Source of the DNA: Schistocephalus solidus | Lineage: Eukaryota; Platyhelminthes; Cestoda; Diphyllobothriidea; Diphyllobothriidae | Length of the DNA: 64,000 nt | NCBI GenBank assembly: GCA_017591395.1 | Contig: WEDG01000755.1 | Span: 124,001-188,000, forward strand | Reading direction: 5' to 3' | Shown: positions 53,541 to 63,059 of the stretch, in pieces | Layout of the letters: each line of letters begins with the position of its first letter | How positions within the stretch are numbered: position 1 is the first letter of the stretch | Position numbers and translations under genes: made by a program | The notes under the pieces: generated by a model | The model's input: the letters and a program-made list of their open reading frames with translations, nothing else | Database searches by the model: none | Told to the model about the DNA's origin: nothing

Positions 53541-53745
53541 CCCTCCTTCGCGGATCGGGGATATAAGGGCAGTTTTCCATTCCTGTGGTAGTGCGCGCTC
53601 TTCAATTGACTTTTGGAATATCATTGAAACCGGCTCACATAGTACATCGGCCAATTCTGGAAGGGCGTTTGGATGAATTCTTGATGATCAGCAGTCCTGT
53701 ATGACCTTCGAAATCTTCAAACGGTTGAGACGTTCCTGCATATTC
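53540..53745 (-). pseudogene. CR1-like LINE reverse transcriptase fragment
   Basis: The minus strand reads 'SSRIHPNALPELADVLCEPV' and 'SMIFQKSIEERALPQEWKTA' then 'LISPIREGGSK', a short palm segment nearly identical in pattern to the copy at 32.88 kb ('ELADVLCEPGSMIF'). No other part of the element is attached. Confidence 0.8.
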
Positions 53746-53749
53746 TTCA

Positions 53750-54194
53750 TACTTTTTATAGGTTTTTTTCAATTTTCCTTAATCAATTAGGCTCATATTT
53801 GTTGCTCATTTTTCTTTTAATATTCACTTAACTCCAAACATAATCTGATTTTTTTTGTTAAACGCTCAAAGCAAACATAAGTTTACGTAGTTTTTTAACT
53901 TTCATGGACGCAAAGAAATTGTTTGCGGATAGCAAAACCAGGAATGGCATTTCGTCTGGAGTCAAGTCTATTGATATTGCCTTAGCATACATGACTGGCA
54001 AAGCCCTATTTATAGTTGCAACCATGGCCTGGCAAAATGCGCAAAAAGCTTAATGGCAGCACAGTCATTGGATGCGAAGACGAATATTGCATTGGCTGTT
54101 CGCATATCATGCTTTAAGTCCGAAAGCTGGAAAACAAGCTTGCATATTTAAGGAAGTTTCGTGCAATTTTACCATAAAAGACAATATGACATTT
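53750..54194. other. Unassigned AT-rich sequence
   Basis: Nothing recognised before the GC-rich repeat. Confidence 0.4.
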
Positions 54195-54730
54195 CGACCG
54201 TCGATTTTGACGAGGTCCAGCGTATGCTCCACACTAGGTGGTGCAGGGACGATGAATTACGCGTGAATTAGTTTTAAGTGATAGTAGCCTTGTGCTGCAG
54301 CTACCGCACTCTCTCCTCCTTCCCCACCTGAGTCCGGTGTGAAGACAGAGTCAAGAAGACCGGAGATGGGAGAGGGCACAGGTGGCTGGCGTGGCCGGAG
54401 CCACCCCTGGGTGTACCACCACACCTGGCTTGGATCCCACGGAATGGGATTGCCATAAAGGTCACATTAAGAAGGAGCCATTGCAGCCTGACTCTCAGTC
54501 CGCCAGTCAGCCACTCCACACAAAACACACATTGGGCTGACGACGCGGTCCGAGTTATCCCGTCAGTTGGTAACCTTCCAAGCCACGGCATTTTAGCGCA
54601 CCGTGATAGTTTTCAAGCGCGTCAGATTGTTTCTAGTGAGGAATATGCGCTGAGCCGTCGACCTCACTCTCGCCCCCACCCCCACAATCAGACCACCATC
54701 CAAACCAGTCAGTTTTCTGATGTGGCAGTG
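54195..54730 (-). repeat. GC-rich dispersed repeat, copy 5
   Basis: The minus strand matches the array at 28 kb closely: complements of CAACTGACGGGATAACTCGG, GACTGAGAGTCAGGCTGC and GGTGTGGTGG are all present, and the outer end at about 54200 (GACCGTCGATTTTGACG) corresponds to the array end at 29.1 kb. It includes one full half-unit plus the start of the next (CTCACTCTCGCCCCCACCCC at 54663-54682). Confidence 0.8.
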
Positions 54731-54734
54731 GGTG

Positions 54735-54941
54735 AATAGGCAATGTACGGTAAGCAATGCTACAATAAAGGTGGCAAAGAGTAAAACGGCAAAAGTGCTA
54801 AAATGTACAATTTGGGAAAAATCTCAGTCTACGGATGCGGATACCCATACAAACCGCGTAGCAGCCTCGCTATCTGTGAATACTACGGAAGATGACAGAA
54901 GTGAACCAAAAACTACATTGAGGTACCACGGGTGTTCTTAA
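54735..54941 (+). pseudogene. Possible CR1-like LINE ORF1 fragment
   Basis: The frame contains 'KSQSTDADTHTNRVAASLSV' and 'NTTEDDRSEPKTTL', which aligns loosely with the ORF1 copy at 60.84 kb (EKKQS..., ASVAITSNKEDD...). The match is short. Its position upstream of an endonuclease in the same orientation fits an ORF1-ORF2 order. Confidence 0.45.
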
Positions 54942-55559
54942 GAGTCCTTATTGAATCCAAAGAAGCAAACCCCTGGCGAGGTGGAGTGCGGAAACCACAA
55001 CAGGAGTATGAAGTCGAAAAACAACTCCGATGGTTTCCTCGGAGCCTTCAGGTGACATTATGCCCAGAGGTTGATTAAATTCCAATGAGAGCTCCTTTAA
55101 TCGCCCCGTGCTTTTTAGAAGATAATTGCATTAAAAAAAACAAAATCACGTGTACCGCGATCGGCAACAGTGCTTAGCTTATTTATTTATTGCCAGTTGA
55201 AAGGCAGTAGGGGATCGAGCCCATAATGTAAACAAACTCTTGATCACTCTTTTGGATGTTTTAAGGAGTAAATACTGCAGCTTATTGAATGATTTAAAGT
55301 TCTTGACTGGGAAGGGTTTACACACGTGCATGTTGTAGTCCTTTCTCCCTTTAGCATTATGGATTCAGTACTCTATACCAGCAACAGGTGTGTTAGCAAA
55401 CGGTTTTTGAGAATTTATATTTGGTAAGCGCCAGAAAGGCACTGTCGAAACAAACATTAACAATGAAATAAAATTTTTATAATATGTGCAGATAAAAAGG
55501 AAAAGGCATACGAGATTGACGTCAGAGGAAACGCAGTAAAACACATAAAATTGACTAAC

Positions 55560-56500
55560 GCAACAGGAAGTTTGGTTGGCGCAAAATTGAAGTGCCCAAA
55601 GCCTTTAATCACAACTTAATGAGTGAAAACGTGCCTTGCCGAAGTATCTCCGGATGTCATAGCAGTAACTAGAACTTGGCTGTCGGGCAGTATTCGAGAT
55701 AGCGAAATAGCATTGTCTGGATACAAAATATGTCGGAGGGACAGGCGAAACCGACAGGGTGTGGAATAATTGTGTATTTAAAAGAGGTGATAATAGTATC
55801 CAACAAGACGAACACGTTTGCGTGCAGTACGGAAGGCATATGGTTGACCATCAAGGCTCTTCGCTCTCCACGTCTGGATGTCATTACTGTCGATCGGCCA
55901 CCTAGGATAGACCAAGTTGCAGACACCCACCTATTGGAACAATTAGAAAAGTTCTCCAGTCGACATAATTTCATGATTATGGGTGACTTCAACGCACCAG
56001 GAATTAACTGGAGCCCTGTTCAATCATCATGCCTGAAATCGACTTTCTTTCATTTTTTCTGCAAAAGACCTTGAAAGAACTCCTTACAAAACATGTTCCC
56101 TTCCCCACTAGAACACGTGAAGGACAAAAGGCTAACTGTCTCGACCTGGTTTTCACAAAAACATCAGGACTCATTGACGGAAATATTTCAATGCCTTCGC
56201 TCGGTCGAAGTGATCATGTGGTGCTAAATTGGAACTACTCCTTATTCTCCGTTGCGCCTGCTATACAGGAGAAACGGCGTTACGTTTGGCGAGGACATTT
56301 TATCAGATGTGAGCAGATTTAACAAACCTTAACTGGACCTTGATGTTTTCGAGTACTGTGAACGAAGATTTTGAGTTCTTCCTGAATGCTCTTCTGTGAC
56401 TTATTGACAACCACTGCCCAAATATTTTATTCATAAAGTTGCTCCCGCTAAAAACCTTCGTCCCATATTTTTAACACCCTTTATCGTTTTTGCGATCTAT
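55560..56500 (+). pseudogene. CR1-like LINE endonuclease
   Basis: Plus-strand blocks across frameshifts: 'SPDVIAVTRTWLSGSIRDSE' (catalytic Glu replaced by Arg), 'ICRRDRRNRQG', 'DVITVDRPPRIDQVADTHLL', 'FMIMGDFNAPGINWSP' (GDFN intact, about 55980), 'FPTRTREGQKANCLDLVFTK' and 'LGRSDHVVLNWNYSLFS' (SDH intact). A connector ('NLNWT', 'NEDFEFFLNALL') runs on to about 56450. The reverse transcriptase is missing, and the CACTA-like transposon starts at 56524. Confidence 0.82.
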
Positions 56501-56523
56501 CATGGAAGTCAAGATATACCCTT

Positions 56524-56536
56524 CCCTAATAACAAT
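56524..56536 (+). repeat. Left terminal inverted repeat
   Basis: CCCTAATAACAAT, the partner of the right end at 60604-60616. TT lies just outside. Confidence 0.7.
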
Positions 56537-56717
56537 TCGTACGCGAATCGGATGCGAATCGGATACGACCGTACGAATGGTCGGACGCGAATTGGATACT
56601 ACCATGACCACCTAATTCGTACGCGAATCGGATGCGAATCGGATACGACCGTACGAATGGTCGGACGCGAATCGGATACTACCATGACCACCTAATTCGT
56701 ACGCGAATCGGATCCAA
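56534..56717. repeat. Subterminal 80-bp tandem repeat of the transposon
   Basis: Units start at 56534, 56614 and 56694 (AATTCGTACGCGAATCGG); the third is partial. Each holds several GCGAATCGGAT and TACGAMYG words that could be transposase-binding sites, as subterminal repeats are in plant CACTA elements. Copies differ at one base (GAATTGG versus GAATCGG). Confidence 0.85.
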
Positions 56718-57143
56718 AAAATTCGTATCTCATTTTTCAACCGCGCAGCGGAACCCCTTTCTCTTTCTGTAGACCCCCAACTAGGTAAACACTTTAAAAA
56801 CGACCCCCATTACATTCTGAGAAAATGTCTACCATTATTAAGGTGAATCTCGTAAGACTGAGCAAGAAAATAAAGTTTATTTTGTTTAAAAAAGTGTTCA
56901 AAATTGAGGTATACAAAAATAAATCTAAAATCTGTCCGCAATTGAAGTCACTGGACTAATCCTGTATCGAGGGACCTGACAATCCGTCCGCCGGTTCAAT
57001 GGATTTCCCCTCTAAAATGAAAAGACAGTGAATGAGTGAGTACACAATGGACTTTGAAATGCTAATTATAAAAGCATCACAATCAGCTTGATTTTTAAAT
57101 GCAGGCAATTGTTGTAGACAATGTTAACAAATTTGACTAACCA

Positions 57144-58064
57144 TCAAGACTCTTCCCGAGGGTAGCCTTTAGGCCCCTTTTTGTGTAGGCGATCGTATGC
57201 CTTCTTAAAGGCATTCTTTAAAGCCCTCTCCACCTGTAATTTGTCGGCTTTTTGTGGATTATTCCACCTATTAAAAACCTCTGCGGCAACATGATTAAGT
57301 AATTATTGAGCTTTAACTTACCCAGAATAACAGCATAGAAAGGGGAAGCAAAAAATGCCTTTTTGTCTTGGTGCCTTCCGTAGAAAGTCAAGTTGTAGGT
57401 AACCTCATCAGCAAATAGGGCAGAAAATATGCGATCAGCAAAACTGCTGACGCTATCGCCACCAAAGGAAGCTAAATACGTAACCTAGTAAGATGGTTAA
57501 TAATGTGCAGTCTGCCTACCAATTGCTCCCTGAAGGAGTTTTCTGCGACGTCTTCGGTTAAGGCGTCCAGTTCATCTAGGGTCAACATTGGTTTAAATAT
57601 TGGACATGTTGACGACGGTTGGGGTGCTTGGGTGGCGGTGATCACCAAACGTTCCTCCAGAAGTTGCCGCAATGCAGCCACCTCTACCTTCAGGTCTTGC
57701 AACTGGCGTAGTTCTTGTTTATGGCATTGCATGTACCATCGATGGTAAGCTTTGCCTGAAGAGTGCCTTTGGTGTGTGGTTCTGTGACCACGTCGCCTTT
57801 TCCGGTGGCGCCTACTGCCGTCTACGAAAATTGTCTTTTTAAGGTATTAGCTTACCCGCGTAGGAGGGAGACTGTGCGATAGGCAGTGTTCCACTTGAAT
57901 CACTGCTTCCCAATGAATTGTCCTAAAACAGCGGTAACGGTGGTAATTGTTCTGCATACCGATGAGGATGAGATGGAGGGCACGTTTGTGACATAAACAT
58001 GTGGATCTATTGGACATTTAGTGTTCCTTCTGGGACGTCCAGTATGAATTCCATCGCCAGACAT
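57144..58064 (-). CDS. Transposon accessory protein with DUF4806-like domain, five exons
   Basis: Four micro-introns with GT-AG ends join five exons into an intact 257-codon frame: exons 58064-57960, 57922-57856, 57821-57520, 57484-57322 and 57280-57144; introns of 37, 34, 35 and 41 bp. The start ATG follows an in-frame TAG. The protein starts '[16 protein letters not shown]', has a Ser-rich then Arg-rich stretch ('[14 protein letters not shown]', near residue 58), a coiled coil ('[15 protein letters not shown]') and, from about residue 130, '[13 protein letters not shown]', '[17 protein letters not shown]' and '[14 protein letters not shown]'. That last part resembles the DUF4806 domain found in second proteins of animal EnSpm-type transposons. 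It lies downstream of, and parallel to, the transposase. Exon joins are predictions; no transcript is available. Function is unknown, perhaps DNA or transposase binding. Confidence 0.75.
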
Positions 58065-58321
58065 AATGAGCTACAACCCAACAGGAAAAGAAGGGATAAG
58101 GAATGTAAAAACTATCTAATCAATCACTGCCTCCCTTCATTGTCCACGAATCAGTAGCTGCGGGACTGTTGGGTTGTAGGATTGGTAAACAGCGACCGTA
58201 GAACGGTGAGAGTTACAGTGAGAAATAAACCCTAGTACGAGAATATGAGGGAAAGTTACCGTCCGACGCAGTCTTCAAAATATTTATCATGTCTGTGGCA
58301 TGCTTGACAGATTCCATGATG

Positions 58322-60334
58322 TCAGTCCTCTGTGTCCCATCGTTCAGTGATTTCGATTAGGACCAGGTGACCGTTTAAGGGGAAGCATGCGTATTTCAGG
58401 ACGGTGGACGGCAATGGGCTTGTTTTGAGTACGTTCCCTAATGTAGCTTTATAAACGTTAATAAATGATGAGTTTTCAGGATAATCAAAAAAAATCCTCA
58501 ACATTTTCATACTCTACAAACACTAAGCCTATGTCTCCACTAGAATAACGGACAATATTCTGCACACATACATATTTATCGCCTACCAGAAGGGACCCAT
58601 TTGATGGTGTCGTACCAATTATTAAGTTTTTATTCTTAATATACCGAAACTGCGTGAACGAACCACCCGATGGTGGTTGTGCCCGTCGCGGTGTTCATAG
58701 ATAGCAGTCCATTCTGATAGACCACTTAACGGCCGCCGCTCTGCCTGTAATTCTCCTAGCCTACGGACAACTTGCTGAAGTAGCTGCGATGGTTTCCTAA
58801 GCATGCGCTTCATTCTTCCGAGATAACTTTCAAAAGGGCAAGACGAGAAACTATCAAGGGGGCCATGTCGGTGGACATCATCCGGTAGATGAACAATGCT
58901 GTGAACATTGTACACCATTTCCGACTTACCATATAAGGACGAATATTTTTCTACGAACATTTTCAACAGCTGCCTACAGTAGGGCACCCATTCTTTGCAC
59001 GAATGGGGACGAACAAGACAGCGTATTGCCGTGAACAATAGTAAAAAGTGCTTCCAATATCTTTTGTGAAGGACATCTTTGAGGACGACTATACCGGTGT
59101 ACAGTAGAAACTGACGCAGTTCAGTGCCCTTCCAGGTATCGTAATCCGTAATAGACCTTGCGCGCTGTGAAAATTCCCGTTGCAAGTAGGCATTAAGGGA
59201 CTTTAATCTATCATTCACCGTAGATATTGCCTCAGGTGACAACCGGAAATGCACTTCTCTTGGGCTTTTCAACCACAAGTTCAGAATACGTCGCATTGCA
59301 CCCAGGTAAACTAAATGTAGAGGATCTAAAGGAAAGGAAGTAATCATTCCCACCTTACATGCTAGCAATGGTGAATTGCCGATACGATGACAGTCATCTA
59401 TGACGGAGAGGAAATCGGCATCCGTCCTCAAACGCTCTGAGACGCTATCATATACTACTTTATCTACGTAATCGCCTTTAACGCAACACCTCTCACACCC
59501 ATAATAGGCGTTCACATTCTTAATTTGCTTAATAAAAGCTCTCGCTGGAGCATCGCAAATTACAGCTCCTAAACGAAAACCGGAGGGTCCTCTTGATGTG
59601 TTCGACACGCAGACCATCTCTGGCCAAAGATTTTAATTCTTTAGTGAGGGTCTACAGAACGTTTGTACATCTGAAGGCTTTTCATAGCCACAGTAAATTC
59701 CCACGACGAATATTTCACTAACAAAGGGCTGCATAATTCTACCTAGGATAGGCCAAAACCCGCGCTTTGTTTTCTTATGTATAGGGAGACCATCAATAGC
59801 TAAATACGTTACAACACTATTGCCTACTGCACGCCTGGAAGGGTCTTGAAACTGATCAGTTAACTGTTTAACAAGTCCTAAATGAACGTACTCACCACTG
59901 CCCACTGCCGTTACCGTTGAAACATCACCTGCCCCACCCAACAGTGTTCGTGCGTCTGCAGGAAGGTCCGAGGTCAGCCGTCTGATTATCTTCAGAAGAC
60001 TGCTCAGATGAATCAATGGTATACGCGAGCGTACTGCCCATGAACTCATAGCCTCTCGAACCGTTACTTCCACTTCAATTGTAGGTGTGCTTGAATATTT
60101 GTTCGCAGCCACGTCAGATATATCTGAAGTCCAACTTATCTCCTCATCAACAGAGGAAATATCTGATTCCGAGCCGTCATATGACGAACTAGAAGAAGAG
60201 GTCAGATGCCATGACGATAAAGATGAGTCGGACGGATACATTTCCCTCATATTCTTGGCAATTTGACGTAAATCATCCAGAAAGCCTTTCTGGGCACGTC
60301 TCCTAAGTGTTCTCTTAGATACTGCTCTAAACAT
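58322..60334 (-). pseudogene. EnSpm/CACTA-like transposase, copy 2
   Basis: Start chosen at the Met at 60334 ('MFRAVSKRTLRRRAQKGF'), which is preceded by TTTTTTGCAG, a possible splice acceptor; an upstream Met exists at 60409. An acidic Ser-rich region follows, then 'GEYVHLGLVKQLTDQF', 'YLAIDGLPIHKKTKRGFWPI' (first Asp block), 'VICDAPARAFIKQIKNVNAY' (second Asp block), 'YGCERCCVKGDY', 'SFPLDPLHLVYLGAMRRIL', 'WKGTELRQFLLYTGIVVLKD', 'YNVHSIVHLPDDVHRHGPLD' and 'CPFESYLGRMKRML'. Together these resemble the tnp2/Transposase_21 family, which cuts and joins transposon ends. Frame breaks lie at about 59660, 59585, 58650 and 58492; at least three are single-base changes in short homopolymers, including a T8 run. 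Confidence 0.8.
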
Positions 60335-60603
60335 TCTGCAAAAAAGTATGAAAAAGGTCAGTATAGATAGAACAGGGGTGCAGGCAGTTAAGCGACCGCG
60401 TTGCAGCACGAGAGCGCAGGAAATGGCGTGGCACGGCGTGGCACGGCGTGCGCAGGAGTGACAGCTCAGTGCCCGATCGATTTGCCAATAACGCTGCGCG
60501 CATTCTTTTGTGCCCTTAGCAACGTGTCATCGGGAAGCACTAGCAACCAATCGAATTCCAGCTACGATTGACGTACGACAGGTCGAGCTTCGAATCGTAT
60601 TTC

Positions 60604-60616
60604 ATTGCTATTAGGG
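60604..60616 (-). repeat. Right terminal inverted repeat
   Basis: Plus-strand ATTGCTATTAGGG, complement of CCCTAATAGCAAT, matching the left end at 12 of 13 bases. TT follows outside. A 10-bp word (GGCGTGGCAC) is repeated just inside at 60424-60450. Confidence 0.7.
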
Positions 60617-60644
60617 TTCGGGAATCGTGCAAAATATGTATGAC

Positions 60645-60714
60645 TGCCAAGGTTCGAACCGGGGCACCAGCGTGCGGGGAACGACGGTGATACCACTGAG
60701 CTATCGCCGCACGA
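60645..60714 (-). other. Degenerate tRNA-like sequence
   Basis: The minus strand has GATAGCTCAGTGGTATCACC (A box) and CCCCGGTTCGAACCTTGG (B box) at near-normal spacing, so both pol III boxes are well kept. The acceptor arms do not pair and D-arm pairing is poor, which argues against a working tRNA. It starts 29 bp outside the transposon end. It could be a SINE head or tRNA pseudogene. Confidence 0.55.
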
Positions 60715-60837
60715 AAAACTCACTGACCTAATTTTTATGATGGAATAAACATAGATCATAATACGAACGACCTCATTTCCGGACAGGTTTCCTTAAAATC
60801 ACCTCCCGCCAAACGGGCCAAGAGTTTAGTAAGTTTT

Positions 60838-61744
60838 TTGGATGTCAATTACGAGGACGAAGCGTGTGCGACATGCTTTCAACTTCTTCAAAAAATTTCG
60901 GAGATTGAAAAGGATATGCAGGGGCTGAAGATGGAGATGAAGAAACGTCCTCATAATTTACCCGAAAAGAAGCAGTCCCTAACGATGGAACATGAGGGAG
61001 ACAAATGCACATACGCAGGCACAGCTTCCGTAGCCATCACATCCAACAAGGAAGATGACGCTACGTCTACAGAGCTCGATGTAGCTGTTAAACAGTATCC
61101 AGTAAGGAAAGAGGGCAAACGGCAGGGATCCCAGAAAATAAAAAAACGAGTTTCAGAAGACAAAGGTAATATATCATCCAAAAATGTAAGTCCCAGAATC
61201 CCAGCATCGGACAAAAATCACTCTCATGTTGAAGTGCCAGCATCCACGAGTAACGCCACCTCTGTGAACTCCCACCCAAGCGAGGGCGAGCAAATTAGGA
61301 TTTCGCCCATAAATCTTAAATGAAATATCGTAATACGGGGTGTCCCAGAATCCACATCCTGCATTCCGAAGGAACGAGTGACACACGATCTAAATCTTCT
61401 TCATGAATATGCTAGTGCCGTCTTGAAGAAAAGGAAACTTTACACTTTGCAAAAAGCTTTCGGACTAGGCAAAGCAGACCCCAGTCGTGACGTGAGAATA
61501 TCCCCAAGGCGTCTAAAAATTATTTTCGAAAATGAAACCTAGGCAGCACTTCTGTTTGAAGGAAGAAGGACCTTACGGGAATCGCACAAACAAGTGTTTT
61601 TCAGCTGGACTACAAGCCGAGGGAACGGCTGAAAAGGAGGGAACTGCGGAAAGAATTGATGGAGAGAATTGGCAGATGAGAGAAACGGCTGAAAATCAAA
61701 GACGGTCAAATAGTCCAGATAAATTTATCCTTCCTGTGGCTTAA
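60838..61744 (+). pseudogene. CR1-like LINE ORF1
   Basis: One frame runs from 60838 with only two point stops (TGA at 61321, TAG at 61540) to about 61600. It begins 'MDVNYEDEACATCFQLLQKI' (CxxC pair), continues with a helical stretch ('EIEKDMQGLKMEMKK') and a basic, low-complexity region, then after the TGA 'NIVIRGVPESTSCIPKERV' and 'KAFGLGKADPSRDVR', 'RRLKIIFENE', 'GRRTLRESHKQVFFSW', an RNA-binding-like module of LINE ORF1 proteins. The later part is frameshifted. It sits 40 bp upstream of its ORF2 endonuclease. The few lesions suggest a recent copy. Confidence 0.75.
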
Positions 61745-61786
61745 ACCTGTAACAATGAAGGCTGGGTCTCTCCGACGAATCGATCA

Positions 61787-62623
61787 TTGAAAGTGATCTC
61801 TGAAAATGTACAAAGCCTGTTCAACAAGCTGGATGAACTTAGAAATGTTGTTGATGAACTTAAACCAGACGTTATGGCTTTCACTGAAACGTGGCTTACT
61901 GCAAAAATAACTGACTCCGAAATATCATTCAGAGGATATCAGCACTTCAGGAGAGACAGACCAAGTCAAAGAGGTGGAGTCATAGTTTATGTCTCTCGCA
62001 AGCTGACCGCAAGTACTGACATACATATTCCATTGCACGATGTGGAAGTCTTAAGCATTACTACATCTGCTAAGTATTCCAGACCACTGACGATATCGGT
62101 TGTGTACCGTTCACCTTATCAGACTTCCGATCAGGATCTCATTCTCATAACGGAACTCTACAAAGCCAGCGAGAAGAAAGAAGTCCTCATTGTTGGGGAT
62201 TTTAACGCTCCTGATATTGACCGGAAAACATGGACTGCGCAGGGAATGCCAGATAACTTCAACCACAAACTACTAAAATGGGCAACAGACAAACTTCTCT
62301 CTAAGTACGTCACCTTTGGAACACGGACGAGAGAAGGACAACAGTCAAACTTTCTTGACCTGATTTTTACCCGAAATGAGGAAAATGTGCTAGACCTACA
62401 GGATCAACTGCCATTAGGGTCAAGTGATCACATTACGCTGTATTTAGAGTACTCACTGTTTTCAAAACCAAATTTACCCGATACTTGGGTAAGAAACATT
62501 TGGAAAGGGGACTACTCACTTATGAGAAGACAACTGTCAGAGATATCCTTGGAAACAGAACTACATGGTGAAACCAATAAAGATTGGACGATATTGAGTT
62601 TCGTTATTGAAAAGGATTGTTAA
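61787..62623 (+). pseudogene. CR1-like LINE endonuclease (intact domain, RT lost)
   Basis: An unbroken frame of 278 codons covers the whole APE-type endonuclease: 'ISENVQSLFNKLDEL' (Asn7), 'AFTETWLTAKITDSEI' (Glu34), 'QRGGVIVYVSRKL', 'SVVYRSPYQTSDQDLI', 'VLIVGDFNAPDID' (Asp/Asn near residue 140), 'GTRTREGQQSNFLDLIFTRN' and 'LGSSDHITLYLEYSLFS' (Asp-His near 215). All the usual active-site residues appear present. The frame ends shortly after, at 'FVIEKDC'. Instead of a reverse transcriptase, the LINE C-terminus follows from about 62780, so some 1.5 kb of the coding region has been deleted. The domain alone could in principle fold, but there is no evidence that it is expressed. Confidence 0.85.
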
Positions 62624-62779
62624 CCTCAACTGTCCTCTCAAGAGAAAGACAACCACAAACCGCCCAAATTTACTGTTGGCGATAGCTTATTCAATCCTGA
62701 GTTCTCCCGATGAGCTGTATTATCTGCACCTAGAAGTCAAGCCGAAAATCCAAACGTACTTTGCGTGCCATTTCACTAG

Positions 62780-62960
62780 AACCGGATACTCAGGCCAGAA
62801 TCTCCCACGATTAATTATTTCATGTGACCTCATCCAAACCTACCGGATTGTCAGAGGCCGCAATTGTGCCCTAGAATTTGCTGAATTCTTCGAATTGGCT
62901 GGGACGGAACATTTCAGTTCAGTGTTTTTGAGGAAAATAGGCTTACGCCTTTGAAATCCC
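62780..62960 (+). pseudogene. CR1-like LINE C-terminal region after internal deletion
   Basis: The frame reads 'SCDLIQTYRIVRGRNCALEF' and 'AEFFELAGTEHFSSVFLRK', the post-palm C-terminus of CR1-like proteins (compare 'GDLIQTFRIVRGMDCALLCD' at 63.3 kb). The sequence between it and the endonuclease (62630-62780) does not give palm motifs, so the reverse transcriptase has been lost. Confidence 0.75.
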
Positions 62961-63059
62961 TATTTGTTACATAAAAGTAGCAAGAATAAGAAGCAAATTA
63001 AAGAAGTAACAGTCAAGTGAATGCAGGCAGGTTTACGTGGTACACTGATATTGTTAATG

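Larger units (their letters stand above)
56524..60616 (-). mobile_element. EnSpm/CACTA-like DNA transposon with TIRs (4.09 kb)
   Basis: The ends are inverted repeats: CCCTAATAACAAT at 56524-56536 and the complement of CCCTAATAGCAAT at 60604-60616 (12 of 13 match), each flanked outside by TT, a possible 2-bp target duplication. Inside are 80-bp subterminal repeats at the left, a two-gene unit on the minus strand (transposase, then a spliced accessory gene) and an AATAAA for that strand near 56875. Two genes, subterminal repeats and a transposase with tnp2-like motifs are CACTA traits; the CCCTAATA terminus is not the usual CAC start, so the superfamily label is tentative. Confidence 0.75.

Noticed and set aside
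60645..60714. Functional tRNA gene on the minus strand
   Set aside because: A and B boxes are good, but acceptor and D arms do not pair, so it is listed only as tRNA-like.
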